Assembly (NCBI RefSeq): GCF_004014855.1
Contig: NZ_CP034930.1
Coordinates: 930,001-994,000, forward strand
Direction of reading: 5' to 3'
Length of the DNA stretch: 64,000 nt
Source: Apibacter raozihei
Lineage (GTDB): Bacteria; Bacteroidota; Bacteroidia; Flavobacteriales; Weeksellaceae
Shown here: positions 44,961-53,931 of the stretch, piece by piece
Layout: the number at the start of each line of letters is the position of its first letter
How positions within the stretch are numbered: position 1 is the first letter of the stretch
The notes under the pieces: model-generated
Databases searched by the model: none
What the model was told of the DNA's origin: nothing
Seen by the model: the letters and a program-made list of their open reading frames with translations, nothing else
Made by a program: the position numbers and the translations under genes

Positions 44961-47153
44961 TTATCTTATGGTAAATAATAACTCTCTGTACTTAGTTAAA
45001 GGCCACATTTCATTATCTATAAGCATTTCCAATGCATCAGAATGTTCTCTCAATAAAGAGAAAATAGGTTTAACTTTATTACAGAAAGCTTCCGCTTGTT
45101 TGGAAGGATCTTCGATTTCAATAGCTTTTTCTCTCTCTTTAAATAGCTTATCAACATTACTTTTGATTTCCGTAATATGAGTTGAAATGGTTTTTATCAA
45201 ATCCAATTGTTCTTTACACATGGTTTTCATTTCCTTTTCCCCGAAAATTTCCTTCAGCCCTTTTGCATTCTCAATAAGTTTAGTTTGATAATCTACAGCT
45301 ACAGGAACAATATGATTACGAGCCATATCACCTAAAACCTTGGCTTCAATAGAAATCATTTTTGAGTATTTCTCAAGTTTTATTTCATTTCGAGCCTCAA
45401 TTTCCTTTGTACTTAAAATACCTAATTGTTCAAAAGGTTCGATTAAGTTCTTTTGCAGCTCAAATTTAAGTGCCTCCGGAGTTGTTTTTCTATTTTCCAG
45501 ACCTCTTTTTTCTGCCTCTTTAACCCAGTCATCACTATATCCGTCGCCTTCAAATAAAATTTTTCTTGATGCTTTAATATAATCACGTAAAATATTGAAA
45601 ATAGCTTCGTCTTTTTTAAGTCCTTTTTCTACCAAAGCATCTACTTCTTTTTTGAATTTTTGAAGCTGATACGCCATGATTGTATTAAGAACAGTCATCG
45701 GTTCACCACAGTTAGCCTGAGAACCTACAGCCCGGAATTCAAATTTATTACCTGTAAAAGCAAACGGTGAAGTTCTGTTTCTGTCAGTATTATCTAATAA
45801 CAATTCAGGAATTTTTCCAACAATATTTAGTTTAAGATCGGTTTTTTCATCCGGAGATAATTTTCCTTTAGTCACCTTTTCAAGTTCATCTAAAACTCGA
45901 GTTAACTGAGAACCAATAAAAATAGAAATGATGGCAGGAGGAGCTTCATTAGCACCTAATCTGTGATCGTTACCAGCAGAAGCAATTGCAGAACGTAATA
46001 AGTCGCCATAGTCATGAACCGCTTTTATAGTATTGATAAAAAATGTCAGAAATTGTAAATTTTTCTTCGGATTTTTTCCTGGACTCAACAAGTTTTCACC
46101 TGTATCGGTAGACAATGACCAGTTATTGTGTTTTCCACTTCCATTAACACCATCAAAAGGTTTTTCATGGAAAAGAATGCTTAGTCCGTGTCTTCTGCTT
46201 ACTTTTTTCATCACATCCATCAGTAGAGAATTATGATCTACTGCCAGATTTGCCTCCTCAAATAGAGGCGCAAGTTCGAACTGATTAGGAGCCACTTCAT
46301 TATGTCTTGTAGTAACAGGAATTCCCAGTTTCATGCAATCGATTTCTAATTCTTTCATGAAATTCCGAACCCGGGTAGGAATAGATCCGAAATAATGATC
46401 TTCCAGCTGTTGTCCTTTAGCCGGAGCATGACCTAATAAAGTTCTACCCGTTAAAACTAAATCCGGACGAGTTTGAAATAAGGAAGAATCTACCAGAAAA
46501 TATTCCTGTTCCCATCCTAAGGTAGAATATACTTTAGTAACATTTTTGTCAAAATAGGCCTGACATACTTCTGTTGCAGCTTCATCTACAGATTGAAGAG
46601 CTCTTAGAAGAGGAGTTTTGTAATCCAGAGTTTCTCCTGTATAGGAAACAAATATAGAAGGAATACACAGAGTGGTATCAATAATAAATGCCGGAGATGT
46701 TGGATCCCATGCGGTATATCCTCTGGCTTCAAAAGTATTCCGTATTCCTCCATTTGGAAAACTGGAGGCATCTGGTTCCTGCTGAATTAATAAAGAACCG
46801 CTGAATCTTTCTATAGCACGCCCTTCACCAATCGGATTAAAAAATGAGTCATGTTTTTCTGCAGTTTCTCCCGTTAAGGGTTGAAACCAGTGTGTATAGT
46901 GAGTTACTCCTTTAGACATTGCCCAATCTTTCATAGCTACAGCTACCTGATCAGCAATTTCACGAGTTATTTTTTTACCATATTTCATAGCATCCAAAAT
47001 GCTTTGATAAGCATCTTTGGTTAAATATTCTCTCATCGTCGATTCAGAGAATACATGTTCACAATATAATTCAGATAATTTTTTTGGAACTTCAATACGT
47101 CTGGGTTGTAGATAAGGAAGTCTTTTTAAAGCATAAAATCGTAATGTTGACAT
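44961..47153 (-). CDS. glnN: type III glutamine synthetase
   Basis: The 730-residue enzyme makes glutamine from glutamate, ammonia and ATP. The length is that of the large GSIII type typical of Bacteroidota and cyanobacteria. Motifs seen are HYTHWFQPLTGETAEKHDSFF near the N-terminus, RHNEVAPNQFELAP in the active site, GSGKHNNWSLST, and ANCGEPMTVLNTIMAYQL. The long C-terminal helical region is present. The gene is monocistronic, with its own terminator. A -7 element lies 21 bp upstream. Confidence 0.97.
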   Translation of the reverse strand: MSTLRFYALKRLPYLQPRRIEVPKKLSELYCEHVFSESTMREYLTKDAYQSILDAMKYGKKITREIADQVAVAMKDWAMSKGVTHYTHWFQPLTGETAEKHDSFFNPIGEGRAIERFSGSLLIQQEPDASSFPNGGIRNTFEARGYTAWDPTSPAFIIDTTLCIPSIFVSYTGETLDYKTPLLRALQSVDEAATEVCQAYFDKNVTKVYSTLGWEQEYFLVDSSLFQTRPDLVLTGRTLLGHAPAKGQQLEDHYFGSIPTRVRNFMKELEIDCMKLGIPVTTRHNEVAPNQFELAPLFEEANLAVDHNSLLMDVMKKVSRRHGLSILFHEKPFDGVNGSGKHNNWSLSTDTGENLLSPGKNPKKNLQFLTFFINTIKAVHDYGDLLRSAIASAGNDHRLGANEAPPAIISIFIGSQLTRVLDELEKVTKGKLSPDEKTDLKLNIVGKIPELLLDNTDRNRTSPFAFTGNKFEFRAVGSQANCGEPMTVLNTIMAYQLQKFKKEVDALVEKGLKKDEAIFNILRDYIKASRKILFEGDGYSDDWVKEAEKRGLENRKTTPEALKFELQKNLIEPFEQLGILSTKEIEARNEIKLEKYSKMISIEAKVLGDMARNHIVPVAVDYQTKLIENAKGLKEIFGEKEMKTMCKEQLDLIKTISTHITEIKSNVDKLFKEREKAIEIEDPSKQAEAFCNKVKPIFSLLREHSDALEMLIDNEMWPLTKYRELLFTIR

Positions 47154-47173
47154 AAAGGTATGTTTTTGTAGGG

Positions 47174-47181
47174 CAAATATA
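47174..47181 (-). promoter_or_regulatory. glnN -7 element next to an AAAATA repeat
   Basis: CAAATATA on the plus strand reads TATATTTG on the minus strand. Upstream of it (plus 47178-47200), about four tandem copies of a 6-bp AAAATA-type unit fill the place of the spacer. A -33 box is not clear. Confidence 0.5.
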
Positions 47182-47534
47182 AAAATAAAAATAAAAATAT
47201 GAGCGATACCCCCTTGTTTTTTATGAGATTGTTTTTAAATGATACTAAATAATTTCGTTTTTCTATGTGTATTCTTAATAATAACAATTTTTTTTAGGTA
47301 TTTGCCAATATTATAATCCTACAGTACTCATTTAATGCAAAATTGATAAATAAATAAAAAGTAAAATTTATCAGACAGTTTAAATCCAAAAAGTTATAAA
47401 TTAAAAGAATAAATTGTAATATCAGTAATTCTGCTGGTTACCTGAAGTTAGATTTGGTAGTTTCTTTTAACTCAAAATTAACCAGTAAAATCAATTTTAA
47501 TTAGTAAATTTATCCAAATAAAACAGTAAAAAAC
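47182..47534. other. gene-free intergenic region between glnN and the aldo/keto reductase gene
   Basis: AT-rich, no coding frame. TAGATTTG at 47449-47456 could be a -7 element for the reductase gene with a leader of about 70 nt; its -33 partner is not clear. Confidence 0.35.
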
Positions 47535-48518
47535 ATGGAATACAGAAAACTAGGAAAATCGGACTTATCCGTTTCAGTAATTACTTTCGGAGCCTGGGCT
47601 GCCGGAGGCTGGATGTGGGGAGGTACAGAAAGGAAACAATCTGTGGAAGCAATCAAGGCCGGATATGAAGTAGGAATGACATCTATAGATACAGCTCCCA
47701 TTTACGGGCAAGGAACCAGTGAGGAAATAGTAGGGGAGGCCATTAAAGATTTACCGAGAGATAAAGTTCAAATTCTGACCAAATTTGGAATGCGTTGGGA
47801 TCTGACTAAAGGAGATCTGGCTATGCACAGCAAAGATAATTCAGGAAAAGCTATTGATATTTATAAGTATGCAGGTAAAGAAAGTGTTATATACGAATGC
47901 GAGCAAAGTTTAAAAAGATTAGGAACAGATTATATAGACTTATATCAGATACACTGGCCTGAAACTGTAACTCCCATTCACGAAACTTTTGAAGCTGTAG
48001 CCCGATTGAAGGAGCAGGGGAAGATAAGATATGCTGCTGTATGCAATTATTCTGCTTCTCAGGTATCTGAAGCAGATTTGGTTTGTGAAATTGTATCGGA
48101 TCAGGTTCCCTATAGTATGATGAATCGTAAAATAGAAGAGGAGCTTGTACCGTATTGTATAAATAGCCAAAAATCAATTTTAGCATACAGTCCCATGGAA
48201 AGAGGATTGTTAACCGGAAAGATAAAGCCTGGACATTCTTTTGCAGAAGGAGATGCCAGAAGCGAAATGAAAATATATCAGCCCGAAAGCATAGAAAAAG
48301 TAAATGCATTTCTTCAAAAAATAAAACCGATTGCTGATGAGCAAGGAGCAACGCTGGCACAATTGGTCTTAAAGTGGACTATTGAGCAGCCGGGTATTAC
48401 TATTGCCCTGGCAGGAGCTAGGAATGCAGAACAAACCATTCAAAACGCAAAAGCAGCTGAGTTGAAGTTAACCTCTCAGCATATTGAGTTTATCAACTCG
48501 GAATTGTCAAAATTATAA
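47535..48518 (+). CDS. aldo/keto reductase
   Basis: The 327-residue TIM-barrel protein has the catalytic tetrad Asp52, Tyr57, Lys83 and His140 (TSIDTAPIYGQG, TKFGMRW, YQIHWPE). The C-terminal segment for NADPH binding (GARNAEQTIQNAKA) is present. It should reduce aldehydes or ketones with NADPH, or run in reverse. It begins a run of three dehydrogenases on the same strand, with the SDR gene 9 bp later. Confidence 0.93.
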   Translation: MEYRKLGKSDLSVSVITFGAWAAGGWMWGGTERKQSVEAIKAGYEVGMTSIDTAPIYGQGTSEEIVGEAIKDLPRDKVQILTKFGMRWDLTKGDLAMHSKDNSGKAIDIYKYAGKESVIYECEQSLKRLGTDYIDLYQIHWPETVTPIHETFEAVARLKEQGKIRYAAVCNYSASQVSEADLVCEIVSDQVPYSMMNRKIEEELVPYCINSQKSILAYSPMERGLLTGKIKPGHSFAEGDARSEMKIYQPESIEKVNAFLQKIKPIADEQGATLAQLVLKWTIEQPGITIALAGARNAEQTIQNAKAAELKLTSQHIEFINSELSKL

Positions 48519-48527
48519 AAGTTATAT

Positions 48528-49247
48528 ATGGAAAATTTGAAAGGAAAAAAGGCATTAGTTACCGGAGGTAGTAGAGGTTTAGGTAAAGCAGTTGCATTAG
48601 CTTTAGCAGAAGAGGGAGTAGAAGTAGCTATTACAGGAAGAAATGAACAGTCATTAAAGGAAACCACCGAATTACTTGCATCTAAAGGAGTTGGTTCCTC
48701 TTATGCTGTTTTTGACATTGCAGTAAAATCAGAAGTAGATCAATCTCTGGACAAATTACAGCAGGAATTCGGTACTTTTGATATTTTAATTAATAATGCA
48801 GGAGTAGCTGCTTTCGGTGGTTTTCTGGAGATGGATTCCTCAGAATGGCAGAGAATTGTTCAGACCAATCTCTTCGGAGCCTATTACGTAACCCAGTCGG
48901 TTCTTCCGGCGATGATAGAAAAAAAGAGTGGAGATATTATCAACGTATCTTCCACAGCAGGTCTGAAGGGAGGAGCTTCAACTTCGGCGTACAGCGTATC
49001 CAAAGCAGGACTCATTTCACTGTCAGAATCCCTGATGTTTGAAATGAGAAAGCATAATGTACGGGTTACTACGTTAACTCCGAGCACTATTGCTTCTGAT
49101 ATGTCTGTGAAAGAATTGAAGATAACAGACGGAAATCCTGAAAAAGTTTTGCAACCTCAGGATTTTGCTGACTTAGTGGTTGATATTTTAAAATTAAACA
49201 AACGAGCATTTGTGGCTTCAGCATCCTTGTGGTCTACAAATCCGTAA
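48528..49247 (+). CDS. short-chain dehydrogenase/reductase, FabG-like
   Basis: The 239-residue protein has the cofactor motif TGGSRGLGKAVA (about 12-23), NNAGVA (89-94), and the catalytic SSTAG...YSVSK (Ser141/142, Tyr155, Lys159). This is the classical SDR type. It resembles 3-ketoacyl-ACP reductases, but a role in sugar or alcohol oxidation is as likely because it is paired with an aldo/keto reductase. The C-terminal region is short. Confidence 0.92.
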   Translation: MENLKGKKALVTGGSRGLGKAVALALAEEGVEVAITGRNEQSLKETTELLASKGVGSSYAVFDIAVKSEVDQSLDKLQQEFGTFDILINNAGVAAFGGFLEMDSSEWQRIVQTNLFGAYYVTQSVLPAMIEKKSGDIINVSSTAGLKGGASTSAYSVSKAGLISLSESLMFEMRKHNVRVTTLTPSTIASDMSVKELKITDGNPEKVLQPQDFADLVVDILKLNKRAFVASASLWSTNP

Positions 49248-49266
49248 GCAAAATATACCTTGAAAT

Positions 49267-49294
49267 AGTCCGGATTAATTCGTTAATCCGGACT
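49267..49294 (+). terminator. hairpin with UUCG loop between two dehydrogenase genes
   Basis: A 12-bp perfect stem (AGTCCGGATTAA/TTAATCCGGACT) with a TTCG tetraloop. It lacks a strong T tract, so it may partially terminate, or protect the upstream mRNA, rather than stop all transcription. Confidence 0.55.
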
Positions 49295-49317
49295 TAATAG
49301 TTAAAAACCAATAGAAA

Positions 49318-50289
49318 ATGAAAATATTTATATCTGGCATGATTCCGGAATCCGGAATTGAAATGCTTAAAAAAGAAGGCTGTGAAGTTGAAGTTTGGTC
49401 TGGAAAACAGCTCTCAGAAAAGGAACTGATTGATAAATGTAAAGATGCAGATGGCTACATCAACGTGATGACTCCCGTAACTGCTAATTTTCTTAAACAA
49501 AGTTCGCACCTTAAAGTAATTTCCACTTTTTCTGTAGGGTTCAATCACATAGACTTATCTACAGCCACTCAACTCGGAATTCCCGTGGGAAATACTCCTG
49601 ACGTACTTAGTAATGCTACAGCCGATGTCGCTTTTCTTCTTATGCTTAATGTTTCCCGAAAAGCATTTTATAACTATAGTAAAATACGTACAGGTAACTG
49701 GAACCAGGGTTTTGATGCCGTATCTCATTTAGGGCAGGAATTGAACGGGAAAACATTAGGTATTTTTGGTATGGGGCGTATAGGGATTAAAATGGCAGAA
49801 AAATGCAAAGGAGCCTATGGTATGAACATAATTTACCATAACCGCAATCGTCACGAGCAGGCAGAAAAAGAACTAGGAGCTGTTTATGTATCTTTTGACG
49901 AATTATTGAAACAATCTGATATACTTAGTTTACATGCTCCGCTATCAGACGATAACAAAGGGTTGTTTAATAAACATGTATTTGAGAAAATGAAGCCCAA
50001 TGCTATTCTGGTAAATACCGCCAGAGGAGCAATGGTAAATGAAGAAGATTTGGTTGAAGCTTTGAAGAACCAGCAGATTTGGGGAGCAGGACTAGATGTA
50101 ACCGATCCGGAACCTATCCCAAAAGATCATCCGCTGTTAACGATGGAAAGCGTGGCGATAACTCCTCATATCGGTTCTGCAACAGTTGAAGCTAGAAATG
50201 CAATGTCAGATTTGTGCGCTAGAAACATATTAGCCGGTTTGAAGGGGGAAAAATTACCCTGTGTCGTAAATCCGGAAGTTTATAAATAA
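49318..50289 (+). CDS. D-isomer-specific 2-hydroxyacid dehydrogenase (glyoxylate/hydroxypyruvate reductase-like)
   Basis: The 323-residue protein has the NAD-binding GMGRIG (151-156) and the catalytic set Arg236 (NTARGAM), Glu265 (DPEP) and His284 (TPHIGSAT). The N-terminal segment TFSVGFNHIDL is typical of the GyaR/GhrB group. It should reduce glyoxylate or hydroxypyruvate, or another 2-ketoacid. Whether it is co-transcribed with the SDR depends on the UUCG hairpin at 49267-49294 in the 70-bp gap. It ends before a strong terminator. Confidence 0.93.
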   Translation: MKIFISGMIPESGIEMLKKEGCEVEVWSGKQLSEKELIDKCKDADGYINVMTPVTANFLKQSSHLKVISTFSVGFNHIDLSTATQLGIPVGNTPDVLSNATADVAFLLMLNVSRKAFYNYSKIRTGNWNQGFDAVSHLGQELNGKTLGIFGMGRIGIKMAEKCKGAYGMNIIYHNRNRHEQAEKELGAVYVSFDELLKQSDILSLHAPLSDDNKGLFNKHVFEKMKPNAILVNTARGAMVNEEDLVEALKNQQIWGAGLDVTDPEPIPKDHPLLTMESVAITPHIGSATVEARNAMSDLCARNILAGLKGEKLPCVVNPEVYK

Positions 50290-50347
50290 AAAATCAGCCG
50301 TACTGATTAGTAGGTTTCAGAAGAAATTAACCGGCTGGTTAAAAATA

Positions 50348-50379
50348 AAAAAGAGGATTCTAAGTAGAATCCTCTTTTT
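50348..50379 (+). terminator. terminator of the 2-hydroxyacid dehydrogenase gene
   Basis: The stem core AGAGGATTC/GAATCCTCT with T5 after it is strong. It lies about 60 bp after the stop codon. Confidence 0.88.
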
Positions 50380-50875
50380 AGGTAGAGATTTATTTTTCTA
50401 AGATATGAATTATTAAAATAAGTGTTGATTCCAACTTGTAATGTTTTAATTAAGATAATTTACTATTTATTATTTTAATTTCTATTTTCGTTTTTTATAA
50501 AAGATAAATTTAGCTTAATTAATTTTAGGAATAAAAAAAGCGGGAATTTTCCCGCTTTCAGATAATTGTAAAGAATAATTCTCTTTACTATCGTTTTGAC
50601 GTATATTGGTTCTGGGTAATTATTTGCGATTGAGATTAAGCTTTGAGAAATCTGAGAAATATCCGTTTAGCAGGTTATTTCTTTTTTTTAGACAATTAAA
50701 ATATTTGTTTATAAATATTATATACAAACAATAAAAGAGCACAGCCATATAGAGAGATATATATTTTAAAGCAAAAATAGGTTATTTTAAATAAAATTTA
50801 AAATAAATATTATTTTTTTTATTGCAATTAATTAATATGTTTTTAATACATTGTTTACATATATGTGCTATTTAA
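50380..50875. other. gene-free region between two terminators and the D-lactate-type dehydrogenase
   Basis: No credible ORF is seen. The part from 50559 to 50875 would be the 3' UTR of the minus-strand gene if its terminator is at 50537-50558. Confidence 0.4.
50537..50558 (-). terminator. terminator, minus strand
   Basis: AAAGCGGG pairs with CCCGCTTT around AATTTT. The long T tract is on the minus strand, so it likely ends the transcript of the FAD/Fe-S dehydrogenase gene, about 320 nt beyond its stop. Confidence 0.75.
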
Positions 50876-53698
50876 TTATCGGGTTACTTCATCAATCAAA
50901 TAAAATATAGATTTAAAGTTAATCTCACTATACTCTTCCATTCCTATTTCACACGTTCGACTGGTGGAATACCCTTCAGTACAACCTGCCGGAATTTGTT
51001 CTTTTAGATGCCTTTGTCCATGTTTATTAAGTTCAGGATGAGTAAATCCCCGATCCCCGGCAAAACCGCAACAATTTGTTTGTATAAGATTTACATCTTG
51101 AGCACATAGCCGGGTTAATTTTACCAGATCCTCCATTAGACCGGATTTTTTTACTGAACAAATAGGAAAAACCGTAGCTATATCCTTCGGTTTTTTAATT
51201 TCAAGTTTGGGCATTACAAATTCCAGCATAAAATGGATAGGATCATAAATTTTTAAGTTTTCATTTGAAAAATGAGAATGGGAAGTATAATAGCAAGGAC
51301 TCATATCATAAAGTATTGGGTATTTACCATTTGCAGAGGCTGTGAGAAGAGCTTTTTCTAATTCCTGTGATTTCTTGTCGCTATCATCATTAAAACCTTT
51401 ACTACTGAAAGGCATTCCGCAGCAAAGAGAAGTCATATTCTCAGGATATATAACTGTGTATCCTGCACGGGTCAGAATCTGAACTGTTTTTTCGGTTAAC
51501 GGAACTTCGTTTTCCTGATATTTGTTCGATATTCCCATGGTACGGTTAATACAGGAAGGATAGTATACTACTTTTAATGAATCACTTTGAGAAGCCGGAG
51601 CCATATTATTATACTTATTAGGAAATGGCATGGATGGATTCCATTGCGGAATTCTGTTACCAGATATTTTTCTTAATCCCGATGCAAAAGAATACATAGT
51701 AGTATTTCCCAGAATCTTTTGGGCTAAGCGGGTTAAATGTAAGCCGTTTTTCAGCAGATGAGTGGTTTTGCTAAAATGACGGGTGATGTAATTCGCCGTT
51801 TTATTTTCAAAAGGGGTAATATGATTGTGTCTTAAAGCCTTAACGTAAATGCCGGTGTCTATTCCCACGGGACAGGCAAGAAGACATAATCCGTCGGTAG
51901 CACAGGTTTCGTCAACATTATAAGCAGATTCTTTGACAAAGTGGTTGAGCCTTTCTACATTTTCTCCCGTTTTTTTCAATCGGGCAATTTCTCTTTCAAC
52001 CACGATGCGTTGTCTTGGTGAGAGCGTTAATCCTTCAGAAACACAGGAAGGCTCACAAAAACCGCACTCCATACATTTATCAACCAAATCATGAGCTTCA
52101 GGTAAAGGTTTTAGATTTTCAAGATGTATCTCAGGATTTGGATTTATAATTACACCCGGATTAATCAGTTGATGAGGATCAAAAATATTTTTTATCTCCA
52201 CCATTAATTTATAAGCGGCCTCACCCCATTCTTTTTCAACAAAAGGAGCCATGTTGCGTCCGGTTCCGTGTTCTGCTTTAAGAGAACCATCAAATTTGTC
52301 AACTACAATATCGGCAAGTTCATCCATTAAATCTGCATATCGTTGAATTTCTTTAGAATCAGAAAAATCTTGTGAGAAAACTAAATGTAAGTTACCTTCC
52401 AAAGCATGTCCAAATAGAACCGCATCGTGATATTCGTATTTTTTAAATAAATTCTTCAAATCAGAACAGGCTTCAGCAAGTCGAGGTACAGGAAAAGCAA
52501 CATCCTCTATCAAGCAGGTAGTACCTTTTTTTCTTAATCCACCCACTGAAGCTAATAATCCTTTACGTGCTTTCCAGTTAAAATTGTATTCTTTCGGATC
52601 TGTAGTAAATTCATACGGCTGCATTACAGGTATAGACTCTATGGATACACGTATATTGGCTTCTTTCTCTCTTAGTTCTTCAATACTATCAGCTTGAATA
52701 TCTACAAGTAAAACACCTACACTTTCGGGTAGGGTTTTAAAATATTCCGGGGCATCCACATCATTTTCTACTGATCGAATACAATCCCGGTCAAGTAGCT
52801 CTACTGCTGAGACAGGGCTGTTTCTTAATGCGGGAACTGTTTCGCATGCTCTTTCTATGGTATCATACAAAAGAAGAGAACAGGCTTTGTATTTGTAATC
52901 GGTAACAGTATGATAGGTAATATCGGAAATAAAAGCTAAAGTTCCTTCAGAGCCTATCATAAGATGCTTAATGATATCTATAGGATCTTCATAATCCACA
53001 AAAGCATTTATGCTATACCCTGTAGTATTTTTTATTTTAAACTTTCTTTTAATTCTTTCGAATAAAACTGAATCTTTAAGGATAGTGTTTTTTATTTTAT
53101 ATATACCTTCAATGATCTCTGAATGAGTTTTACTAAAATACTCTTTACTGACTTTGTCTGAGGTGTCCAGTACGGTGCCATCATAGAGGACCATACGTAT
53201 ATCAGCAATTGTTTGATACGAATTTTGAGATGTTCCGCAGCACATTCCGCTGGCATTATTAGATGCAATACCACCTATCATGGCAGCATTGATGGAGGCG
53301 GGATCCGGGCCTATTTTTTTCCCGTATGGAGCTAAATATATATTAGCACGGGACCCTACAATTCCTGGCTGTAGTTTAATCTTATTTCCATTGTCAAGTA
53401 TTAAATAGTTTTTCCATTTGTGAGAAGCCACTACTAAAACAGAATCTGTGATTGCCTGGCCCGATAGACTGGTTCCGGCTGCCCGAAAGGTGACAGGAAT
53501 AATGAGTTTTCCGGTAATTTTGAGGATCTCTTTAACTTCTTTTTCCGTATGTACTTGTATAACTATTTTAGGAATTAACCGGTAAAAACTTGCATCGGTT
53601 CCATAGGCTAGTGTTTTTAAGGGATCGGTAATAATTCTTTTGGGATCAATTTTTTTAGATACCTCATCAAGGAACAATATATACTTTTCTGGTAACAT
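50876..53698 (-). CDS. FAD-linked and Fe-S oxidoreductase (D-lactate dehydrogenase/YdiJ-like)
   Basis: The 940-residue protein joins an FAD-binding oxidase half and a GlpC/HdrB-like Fe-S half. FAD contacts are RAAGTSLSGQ (72-81), and substrate-domain motifs are HALEGNLH (431-438) and EHGTG (476-480). Two CxxCxxC clusters are seen: Cys542, 545, 548, 552 and Cys599, 605, 609. CCG-type motifs lie near the C-terminus (CCGMPFSS, CCGFAGDRG). Such fusions oxidise D-lactate or other D-2-hydroxyacids and pass electrons to the quinone pool. Its neighbour is the 2-hydroxyacid dehydrogenase on the other strand, so both may share substrates. Confidence 0.92.
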   Translation of the reverse strand: MLPEKYILFLDEVSKKIDPKRIITDPLKTLAYGTDASFYRLIPKIVIQVHTEKEVKEILKITGKLIIPVTFRAAGTSLSGQAITDSVLVVASHKWKNYLILDNGNKIKLQPGIVGSRANIYLAPYGKKIGPDPASINAAMIGGIASNNASGMCCGTSQNSYQTIADIRMVLYDGTVLDTSDKVSKEYFSKTHSEIIEGIYKIKNTILKDSVLFERIKRKFKIKNTTGYSINAFVDYEDPIDIIKHLMIGSEGTLAFISDITYHTVTDYKYKACSLLLYDTIERACETVPALRNSPVSAVELLDRDCIRSVENDVDAPEYFKTLPESVGVLLVDIQADSIEELREKEANIRVSIESIPVMQPYEFTTDPKEYNFNWKARKGLLASVGGLRKKGTTCLIEDVAFPVPRLAEACSDLKNLFKKYEYHDAVLFGHALEGNLHLVFSQDFSDSKEIQRYADLMDELADIVVDKFDGSLKAEHGTGRNMAPFVEKEWGEAAYKLMVEIKNIFDPHQLINPGVIINPNPEIHLENLKPLPEAHDLVDKCMECGFCEPSCVSEGLTLSPRQRIVVEREIARLKKTGENVERLNHFVKESAYNVDETCATDGLCLLACPVGIDTGIYVKALRHNHITPFENKTANYITRHFSKTTHLLKNGLHLTRLAQKILGNTTMYSFASGLRKISGNRIPQWNPSMPFPNKYNNMAPASQSDSLKVVYYPSCINRTMGISNKYQENEVPLTEKTVQILTRAGYTVIYPENMTSLCCGMPFSSKGFNDDSDKKSQELEKALLTASANGKYPILYDMSPCYYTSHSHFSNENLKIYDPIHFMLEFVMPKLEIKKPKDIATVFPICSVKKSGLMEDLVKLTRLCAQDVNLIQTNCCGFAGDRGFTHPELNKHGQRHLKEQIPAGCTEGYSTSRTCEIGMEEYSEINFKSIFYLIDEVTR

Positions 53699-53931
53699 AA
53701 ATTTGGCTTTAGTTTGTATTTGTAAAGTATATCAGAATATGAAATTTAATTTTCTTGTTTGCGGCTATGTTGCATTTTAAACTAAGAAAAGTTTATTCTA
53801 TAATTCTGATATTCTAAGTTAATGATAGAAAAGTAAATAACCAAATTTATTTGACTAAGGTATAAATCTCTGAAAATTATAGTTTGTAGTTTGAAAAGAT
53901 AATAAAAGTTTTGAAAAAATGATCACTTTTA

